This document shows, piece after piece, positions 37,154 through 42,917 of a stretch of DNA of 64,000 nt. The translations under genes were made by a program, and so were the position numbers. The DNA comes from Parapedobacter composti (lineage in GTDB: Bacteria; Bacteroidota; Bacteroidia; Sphingobacteriales; Sphingobacteriaceae): positions 62,001 through 126,000 of the forward strand of contig NZ_FOLL01000016.1 in assembly GCF_900112315.1 (NCBI RefSeq), in the 5' to 3' direction. Below the pieces are notes generated by a model. It was not told the DNA's origin. It saw only the letters and a program-made list of their open reading frames with translations, and did not search any database. The number at the start of each line of letters is the position of its first letter. Position 1 is the stretch's first letter.

Positions 37154-37222
37154 ATGTCGATATGGCTGTTTTTTAATTTACTGTTTTTCAGCTTATTGCT
37201 TTTGATGATTAAAAACAAATGA
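37154..37222 (+). CDS. Possible 22-residue membrane peptide
   Basis: The ORF begins six bases after the esterase stop and encodes MSIWLFFNLLFFSLLLLMIK plus two residues: one hydrophobic helix with Lys at the end. It is T-rich, so chance is a serious alternative, and no ribosome-binding site is visible. Reported as a candidate only. Confidence 0.2.
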   Translation: MSIWLFFNLLFFSLLLLMIKNK

Positions 37223-37295
37223 CTTTTTTGAATAAATAATTGCAGCTATTTGTAAAAATTCTATAACTTTAACGCGCAAACCAAATTATAAACTT

Positions 37296-37336
37296 AAAAG
37301 GGGTCCTGGTTGATTTCAATCAGGACCTTTTGTTTT
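37296..37336. terminator. Rho-independent terminator between esterase and DUF-like coiled-coil gene
   Basis: A GGTCCTGG...CAGGACC stem (12 bp, one G-T pair) followed by TTTTGTTTTT; on the opposite strand the A-rich flank serves the convergent gene. It lies 150 bp after the esterase stop, so it may instead end a short RNA starting near 37275. Confidence 0.75.
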
Positions 37337-37362
37337 TGACGGCGTGAAAGACTTCCCGTCGA

Positions 37363-37644
37363 TTAAAGCTGCTGTTGCTGCCTGAGCTGATCAACATTGT
37401 TATTGGCTTTGAATTCTTCTGTCGTTTCAGCAAACGCCTCCAGAAGTTCGGTTATTGCATCCGAGTTGTCCGCCGTCCGTTGATAGATGTTGGGCAGCAC
37501 ACTTTCCAGCCGGCTGTCGCCCAGTTCGATATTGTCCACTTCCACTTTTCCAATTTTCTCGAGCACCGCCTGTTGGCTCCGTTTCAAATCCTCCAGTTCC
37601 CTGACAATCTTTTCCATTAATTCAAATTTCTTCAACTTATCCAT
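37363..37644 (-). CDS. Small coiled-coil protein of unknown function
   Basis: 93 residues, mostly helical and charged: MDKLKKFELMEKIVRELEDLKRSQQ (a coiled coil), then an ITELLEAFAETTEEFKAN helix and a Gln-rich end (DQLRQQQQL). No signal, membrane or catalytic motif. It stands at the edge of the accessory island. Unrecognised family; the length and regular codon use suggest a true gene. Confidence 0.55.
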   Translation of the reverse strand: MDKLKKFELMEKIVRELEDLKRSQQAVLEKIGKVEVDNIELGDSRLESVLPNIYQRTADNSDAITELLEAFAETTEEFKANNNVDQLRQQQQL

Positions 37645-37698
37645 AATATCTCCGCATTTGTCTTACTTAAAAAACATGTTTTTAAGCAAAAGGTTTTT

Positions 37699-38037
37699 TT
37701 ATGGTGTATTATGGACGTCTGGTCTTAGGCTCTTCCAACGCTTGTTTATTTTTTCAACACCATAATAACGAGTAATCTCTTTTTTATCATTTTCATTTCC
37801 ACGTTCAAATACACGTTGGATAACCGCCCGGCATTGTCGTTGCCAATCGATCCGGTTGATGTCGGTATCCCAGAAAAGTGATTTACTTAGGATAGATAAA
37901 TCCGGTGTTGGTTTTGCTTCCTGGATAAAGCACCTCAGTTGCCGAAAGATTATCTTCGTTATCCTCTGCTTGCCCAGAAAGTGCCTATTCGCGGAGTTTA
38001 ATACTGTCGATAACGATAATCCGGCGGCTCTTGTTTT
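37699..38037 (-). pseudogene. Remnant of a DUF6922-like gene without a start codon
   Basis: Minus-strand frame of 112 codons with no ATG, GTG or TTG at a sensible place. The last ~75 codons read PTPDLSILSKSLFWDTDINR followed by IDWQRQCRAVIQRVFERGNE and an ITRYYG segment, the FWD ... VIERV ... YG layout of the small DUF6922 family, which often accompanies nucleotidyltransferase (AbiEii-like) genes. The expected start region (IQEAKPTPDL) has ATC where an ATG might be. Upstream codons look non-coding. Probably a decayed piece; the stretch 37645-38151 holds nothing else I can support. Confidence 0.4.
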
Positions 38038-38151
38038 TCATGTCCTGATATACGGAAGTGTATATATATTAACACTTGTTTCTGCTAACGATTGCACCGG
38101 TTATGGAGTCCTATATGTGATGCACTGAGCCGTCCCGAGAACAACTATAAT

Positions 38152-38574
38152 CTACCGCTTTTTATAAAAATCATCCAGCTGTTTTTTGCCCTTTTCATAT
38201 TCAGCTTCGGCAATGGAATCCAATGCCTTGCTGTGATAGATGCCAAAAAAATAATTGGAAATGGGTTGTCCATCCACAGGCATTAAGTATGGGGTCGCGA
38301 TCAAATCATACGCATATGCTTTTCCTAAGCTGTCAGCTAACTTATTTACATCAGTATTGCCAATAATATCAAAATTTATGGAAACGGAAACATCTTTCAT
38401 AGCTGTATCAGGCTGAGCATAAAATACTCTTAAGCCACACATAAATACAGCCTGCTTAAAACTCGCTTTCCAATCTGCTTTTCTCCGTTGTTCCGTCTTG
38501 TGAGCTGCACATGCACTACAAAAAAGCATGAGAAATATAACTATCGCTTTTGTTTGTCCAATATTTACCACCAT
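38152..38574 (-). CDS. Tai4-like immunity protein
   Basis: 140 residues from ATG 38574 (38592 is an alternative). An N-terminal export signal (IVIFLMLFCSACAAH) suggests a periplasmic or lipid-anchored protein. The mature part has the Tai4 pattern: WKASFKQAVFMCGLRVFY with its Cys, a central ADSLGKAYAYD helix, and a C-terminal FGIYHSKALDSIAEAEY segment. Tai4 proteins block the Tae4 peptidoglycan amidase by binding its active site. It lies two bases after the Tae4-like frame, so this is an effector/immunity pair. It seems intact although the toxin's start is lost, so it may still protect. Confidence 0.68.
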   Translation of the reverse strand: MVVNIGQTKAIVIFLMLFCSACAAHKTEQRRKADWKASFKQAVFMCGLRVFYAQPDTAMKDVSVSINFDIIGNTDVNKLADSLGKAYAYDLIATPYLMPVDGQPISNYFFGIYHSKALDSIAEAEYEKGKKQLDDFYKKR

Positions 38575-38576
38575 AT

Positions 38577-39038
38577 TCAGTTCAATTCCCATAAATGAAT
38601 GAATGCCACTCCCTGTTGTCGGCCATTTATTGGAGGCCTTGCTCCAATACCAAAATAACACCCAGCATTACAGGTTTCACCATTCCAGATATCAGCATGT
38701 CCCGATGCGAAATCCCGAGGATAATTCGGGACCATAATGTAAATGCCTTTTTTACCCGACAGCAAAGTTGGAAAATTCTTCCCGTTCTCTCCTCCCTGAG
38801 CGCCCGTGAATTTTGTGGGTTCGCCAAAAGTTTTTATCATCCAAGCATTAAGATTAGCCGCTCCCAAAAAATAATTCTTTCCATCTGCTCCTTTTGCCGT
38901 TTGCCCTATTATGGTCGGTATTGTTATTCCGGAATAATTCAAGGCCCTTGAAACCCTAAGTGCACAGGCATTTTGGTAATCATTGTTTGTGTCATTCAGA
39001 TGTAGACTATAAACCGTGCCCGGTCTTTTGAAGCTATC
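38577..39038 (-). pseudogene. Orphan Tae4-type peptidoglycan amidase domain, no start codon
   Basis: The open frame runs from just after a TAA (39041-39039) to the stop at 38577 and has no ATG before the catalytic region. Tae4 features: YQNACALRVSRALNYSG with the catalytic Cys (codon 38966-38964), WMIKTFGEPTKFTG, GIYIMVPNY, the catalytic His in ASGHADIWNG, and the usual ending FIHLWELN. Tae4 cleaves gamma-D-glutamyl-DAP bonds and is best known as a type VI effector. Here its 5' end is joined, out of frame, to a decayed copy of the lipoprotein anchor (39025-39326). It looks like a displaced toxin cassette; immunity gene follows. Confidence 0.72.
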
Positions 39039-39326
39039 TTACCGGGTTGTTTGGTGGTAGCCAAAACTTTTTCGAAATGCTGCCTGGCTTTCACCAAAGA
39101 AAGATTTCAATCTGCGTCTACCTACAAATCCGAAAGCTGGTCGCGTTTTGCACAACTGTTTATTACAAGTAATGCCAAAATAATCATGAGCGGGGTTCTC
39201 TTGCTCTTCATATTTTCAGGTTTAACTAATACTTTATCTTAAAAGTCTGTCAGCTTTTATTGTCATTTAAAGAAACCTAAAGCAGAAAAGTGGGTGACAA
39301 AAAAATAAAAAATTACTACAGTTGTT
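39025..39326 (-). repeat. Direct repeat copy A: decayed copy of the anchor's 5' region
   Basis: Near-identical to 42192-42494 by eye (scattered substitutions and small indels only). It holds the upstream region and the first ~60 codons of the lipoprotein anchor. In this copy the ATG is present but the frame is broken by a TAG where copy B has CAG and by a TGA where copy B has CGA, shortly after the lipobox. It ends in the last codons shared with the PIN-gene tail. It is a pseudogene fragment that leads into the orphan Tae4 domain. Confidence 0.88.
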
Positions 39327-39682
39327 AACGCAGAGATCCGGCCACAACTTAACATACGGCCCGGTAAGCACTATGAGCAGCATCCACATAACGACAGCAA
39401 TTAGGCTGTATTGAAGCAGTGAGGACACCATCGAAAAATCCCCATGAGGCGCAGAGCATGTACGGAGCATGCCGTTATCAGCATCAGAGAGACGAACAGC
39501 GCGGACGACAAAATAGTAGGCATTTGCCTCCCATACCGCCGCAAATACCAGTTTGAACCCAGCGCATAAATAGATAAATTCCAAAGGTTCCTGCTTACCA
39601 GAACAGGATACCAGCATACCATTGCGGTAGCAATGCTCAGTTGGAAAAAACGGAAGAGTAATAATTTTTCAACTATTTTCAT
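39324..39682 (-). pseudogene. Possible frameshifted membrane protein
   Basis: Two minus-strand frames together look like one membrane protein. The first, from ATG 39682, gives hydrophobic segments (LLLFRFFQLSIATAMVCWY and ILSSALFVSLMLITACS); near 39450 a shift to the next frame adds YSLIAVVMWMLLIVLTGPY before the sequence runs into repeat copy A. It could be a small immunity or accessory protein truncated by the duplication. The evidence is weak: hydrophobicity and position only. Confidence 0.3.
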
Positions 39683-39817
39683 ACCTGAGGCCTGAATTAT
39701 TTTGGAAATGCCAACATATACCTTACTTTAACGACCGTATCAAAGGGCCGACAACCTCTGGTATGCTGCAATAACTACAATAGCTGAAATTGGTATGGGG
39801 AAGGGCAAACGCCATGA

Positions 39818-40462
39818 TCATTCGTTAAACAAATCCTTCCGAACATCAATTATTATCTTTATACTATCGATACGGTAAATATGGCCCGGGCTTTGGGTAT
39901 AATATAAAACGATCGGCGCCCCATACTGCCTTTTTACTCGTTCTTCAAAATACTGCTGTGCTTTGTTATTCGTTAAACCCAACTTCATATGAAAAATATC
40001 GTTTTTTGCCTCAACCGTATAAAGTAATACACTGTCTATTCCCTTGTCATGCCTTTCCTCGCGGAAACCTACGTAAAAGCCAGATTCTTCTTTATGTTCC
40101 TGCTTTTCGACGTCGCTCACCTGCAAGCTGTGTTCATGGATGCTGATACTATTGTCGAACAACACCTTATTACGGTCGCGCCATAGCTTAATACTGTCGG
40201 CGACAACTAATGTATCTCGATGACTGATATAAATCCTCACCTTCGTGTTAGGGTAAGACATTATATGATTACTGAAATATTTCAACGCCTTATAATTGGT
40301 AATATCAAGCTGAATCCCCTCCAAGTTGGAAGATCCCTGAGCTTTGTAATCAATACCCGCCATTGACGAGGAAAGGTATACAGCATCAATATAAGACCTC
40401 TGCTCGCAGTACGGTTCTGCACAAGATGAAGATAACGCTAGGAGAAAAAGGATTCTTTTCAC
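39818..40462 (-). CDS. Probable immunity protein: exported, with two SecD-head-like repeats
   Basis: 214 residues with an export signal (ILFLLALSSSCAEPYCEQRS; Cys in a weak lipobox). The mature part has an internal duplication: IQLDITNYKALKYFSNHI ... RIYISHRDTLVVADSIKL (about 50-97) and MKLGLTNNKAQQYFEERV ... IVLYYTQSPGHIYRIDSIKI (about 157-205). Each unit recalls the periplasmic head of SecD (LTxxxAxxF...VLDG...I). The start overlaps the toxin stop by four bases, the usual arrangement of toxin and immunity genes. Function is inferred from position; no direct homolog recognised. Confidence 0.55.
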   Translation of the reverse strand: MKRILFLLALSSSCAEPYCEQRSYIDAVYLSSSMAGIDYKAQGSSNLEGIQLDITNYKALKYFSNHIMSYPNTKVRIYISHRDTLVVADSIKLWRDRNKVLFDNSISIHEHSLQVSDVEKQEHKEESGFYVGFREERHDKGIDSVLLYTVEAKNDIFHMKLGLTNNKAQQYFEERVKRQYGAPIVLYYTQSPGHIYRIDSIKIIIDVRKDLFNE

Positions 40463-41533
40463 AACTTCAATTTACTTTTCCTGACCATGGTCATAATATA
40501 ATCGTATTGAACTGTGACAATACCGAAGTTCCCCGTTGTATATGATGGATCAGACTTAATTTTGTTTTGCATCACCCCTGTAACTGGGTTATAGAATAGT
40601 TTGTTACTACTATGTGCCCCTCTAAAAGTGTCAGAAAATGCGTTGTCAAAATATCTCAAATAATTTACTCCATTTTCGTTACCCATACCAACAATAACAA
40701 TAAAGTGATCCGTGGTATTGTCTGTGCTAGCGTTTGAGGTCCCCGACTTGTAATCCACGCCTACAATCACTGGAATACCATTACTTAACGCGTATTTAAT
40801 ATAGCTTATTGCTTTTTTTAATTCAAACGCATTTGCTACTCCATTTTGATAGGTTTGAAAGGTTTGAGGTAAACCAAAACCATCAGTATCATAGTAATTT
40901 GAAATCGTGTATCCTAACTTCGCAAGCTGTTCTTTTGAAAAATCCATACAACTTAAGCCATGCACTGCAACATCTTCCGCTCGCCAACCGATGAAATCTT
41001 GAGACAAAATCACCGAAGGAATATTTTCCCACGGAGACTGCAAATCTACTATTTCCTGATATGTATTAGTATCATAATTACCGCCAGCATTATTATTGGG
41101 ATCGATATTTGGAGGCTCATTATAGTCAGTTCTTGCAGTCAAAAAATCGGGCACATCAAGTCCCGAGAATTCCGAAATCTTTTGAACCACCCAAGCTGCA
41201 AACGCAACTAAATTTTCATTGTCTTCCGCTTGGCGCACAAAATCAATGAGCTGTTGGCTCTGGGCCTCCGATAATGATAAGTCAACATCGTAGCCGTACG
41301 ATACGAAGATACTGTTCAGGATTTCCGATGCAGATAAATTTTCCACTGCATCTTCTTCCCCATCGATAGGTCCAGGAACAATTTCAACCGGAATGTCCAA
41401 CTCCGAACACGGTAGAATATAATCCATCCCAGGAGGCGGTGGTACGGTAGGAACAGTATAGTTTGGATCTGGGTTACAATCCAAAGGTGTATAGTCATTT
41501 GGCCCGCTACCGCCGTTATTACCTCCCCCCCCC
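40459..41533 (-). CDS. C-terminal toxin domain: papain-like cysteine protease or amidase
   Basis: Open frame that begins in the G9 tract and continues about 357 codons to the stop at 40459; an ATG at 41607 in this frame lies inside the anchor gene and is probably not used. After a Gly/Asn/Pro linker come acidic helices (ENLSASEILNSIFVSYG), then a fold with a candidate triad: Cys in VAVHGLSCMDFSKEQLAKLG, His in TDHFIVIVGMG and Asp/Asn in LRYFDNAF, as in C39/papain-like enzymes. It should be exported with the lipoprotein anchor, to act in another cell's envelope or cytoplasm. Needs a -1 change in the G tract to be joined to the anchor. Immunity gene overlaps the stop. Confidence 0.65.
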
Positions 41534-42376
41534 AGGCGGGCCTTCGCTCCCATTATCCTCTCCGCCATCAATCGGGCCTTCTGGCGGTGTTTCCACGCAT
41601 GTTTCAATTGTTACGGACACTGTTCTTGATCTCTTGGGCCCGATTCCGCCTTGTTGCTCACATGTACAAATAGAACGTTGCTCCCAGGTATGATCGGCGC
41701 AACTGCACACATGACCCGGATATCTAATCCAGAAAGTGATGATTTGGCATTGTGCATCATCTCCCCAATCACCGGGTGGCTCATCGGAAGTTATAGAAGC
41801 CTGTTTTGCTACCTTCGGCCTCTTGCTGTCATTCAATACCTTACCATCTTCATAACGGAATATCCGTTGTGCTTTACCATCCCAATTCATTACGATAATA
41901 TCTCCATCATATTTCCTCGAAGTTTTCGCTTCAAACCACTTATTTGACGGTTTCAGTTGTACCCACTCCGTGATGATGTTATCGGCTGTGTCCTTGTACA
42001 TCATCATGTAATTTAAAAAGCCGAATTTGACCATTTTGTCATCAGAAATCTGCACATACGTACCCTGTCTGTGGAGTGGGGTAAGTACTGCTTGATGGCC
42101 CGAACTCAGCTCACGGTATTGAAACGCATCCCACATAGGTTGTTTATCGTGGTTATGTTCACGATTTTCATCGTGCTGATGTGCCCTGGGGGCTTTTGAA
42201 GCTATCTTACCGGGTTGTTTGGTGGCAGCCAAAACTTTTTCGAAATGCTGCCTGGCTTCCACCAAAGAAAGATTTCGATCTGCGTCTACCTGCAAATCTG
42301 AAAGCTGGTCGCGTTTTGCACAACTGTTTATTACAAGTAATGCCAAAATAATCATGAGCCAGGTCTTGCTCTTCAC
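41519..42376 (-). CDS. Lipoprotein anchor module of a polymorphic toxin
   Basis: 285 residues as sequenced, GTG start at 42376 (the decayed copy has ATG there). Lipoprotein signal LALLVINSC (Cys19), then a short helix (SLVEARQHFEKVLAATKQ), a His-rich patch (HQHDENREHNHD), and a beta-rich domain (about 75-200) with LSSGHQAVLTPL and a DGDIIVMNWDGKAQRIF hairpin. A Cys-rich stretch (about 215-260: CQI, CSC, CTC) and a Gly/Pro linker lead to the G9 tract, where the frame ends in TAA. Similar N-terminal regions with varying C-termini occur in Bacteroidota; recognised by layout, not by name. With eight G's it continues into the toxin domain for 638 residues. Confidence 0.7.
   Translation of the reverse strand: MKSKTWLMIILALLVINSCAKRDQLSDLQVDADRNLSLVEARQHFEKVLAATKQPGKIASKAPRAHQHDENREHNHDKQPMWDAFQYRELSSGHQAVLTPLHRQGTYVQISDDKMVKFGFLNYMMMYKDTADNIITEWVQLKPSNKWFEAKTSRKYDGDIIVMNWDGKAQRIFRYEDGKVLNDSKRPKVAKQASITSDEPPGDWGDDAQCQIITFWIRYPGHVCSCADHTWEQRSICTCEQQGGIGPKRSRTVSVTIETCVETPPEGPIDGGEDNGSEGPPGGGR
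41525..41533 (-). repeat. Homopolymer of nine G (minus strand) at the anchor-toxin joint
   Basis: Nine C on the plus strand. With nine G the anchor frame reads Gly-Gly-Gly-Arg-stop; with eight it reads Gly-Gly-Gly-Gly-Asn-Asn-Gly-Gly and enters the toxin frame. A tract of this length is prone to slippage during replication, and also to sequencing error. Confidence 0.85.
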
Positions 42377-42494
42377 ATTTTCAGGTTTAACTAATACTTT
42401 ATCTTAAAAAAAGTCTGTCAGCTTTATCTGTAATTTAAAGAAACCTAAAGCAGAAAAGTGGGTGACAAAAAAATGAAAAATTACTGCAGTTGTT
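42192..42494 (-). repeat. Direct repeat copy B: 5' region of the intact anchor gene
   Basis: Partner of copy A (39025-39326). It covers the first ~60 codons of the anchor, its upstream region and the last codons of the PIN remnant. Copy and partner are 3.17 kb apart in the same orientation, so recombination between them would delete the anchor-C39 toxin and its immunity gene and reconnect the anchor's front to the Tae4 cassette. Confidence 0.88.
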
Positions 42495-42660
42495 TTAATC
42501 CTTCGGATCGGTATTGGCTGATGGTTTTATCTTTACTCAACACGTTAGGTCATGGATAGTCGCTTGCCGGATAAGCATCTGGTCAAAGGGATCCCGGCGC
42601 CATTCGGCATTCAAAAGGTGGTGAACCGCCTCAGGGGTAGGTCTTTTTTGATAAAAGAGA
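42481..42660 (-). pseudogene. C-terminal remnant of a PIN-domain (VapC-like) toxin, frameshifted
   Basis: Minus-strand frame reads EAVHHLLNAEWRRDPFDQML followed by IRQATIHDLT, the PIN-toxin pattern RDPFDRxLIAQA with its conserved Asp. A frameshift around 42540 then gives LSKDKTISQYRSEGLKQLQ and a stop at 42483-42481, which matches the usual VSKDxxFxxY ending. The first half of the gene and its antitoxin are absent. The stop codon lies inside repeat copy B. Confidence 0.62.
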
Positions 42661-42665
42661 AAAAA

Positions 42666-42769
42666 CGGCCTTAAAGGCCGATAGAACAGTTAAATGTAAA
42701 CAACTCCGACTTTAGTCGGATAATAGTGATAAAAAACGAAAAAAGCCGTCTCGGTATTTTTGAGACGGC
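42666..42769. terminator. Cluster of three hairpins between the sensor kinase gene and the toxin island
   Basis: Three inverted repeats in a row: CGGCCTT/AAGGCCG at 42666-42680, TCCGAC/GTCGGA at 42705-42720 and GCCGTCTC/GAGACGGC at 42745-42769. The last has A-rich and T-rich flanks and looks like a terminator usable from both strands. They stop transcription of the kinase operon before the island. From 42770 to 42917 I see nothing further. Confidence 0.55.
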
Positions 42770-42917
42770 CTCTTGATACTAAACGATTCCTTTGTTGCGG
42801 GCTGACAGGGATTACTATCGAACACTTAATACCATTTTTGACGTTTTTGGATGCTATTAAGTAACCATAAATAGAGTAAAGTCTGTCTAAAGGGAGTGCG
42901 AACACTGCTCTTTATCG

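Noticed and set aside
38577-38942. TTG at 38942 as the start of the Tae4 gene
   Set aside because: The conserved catalytic Cys region lies upstream of it, so this start would make an inactive protein.
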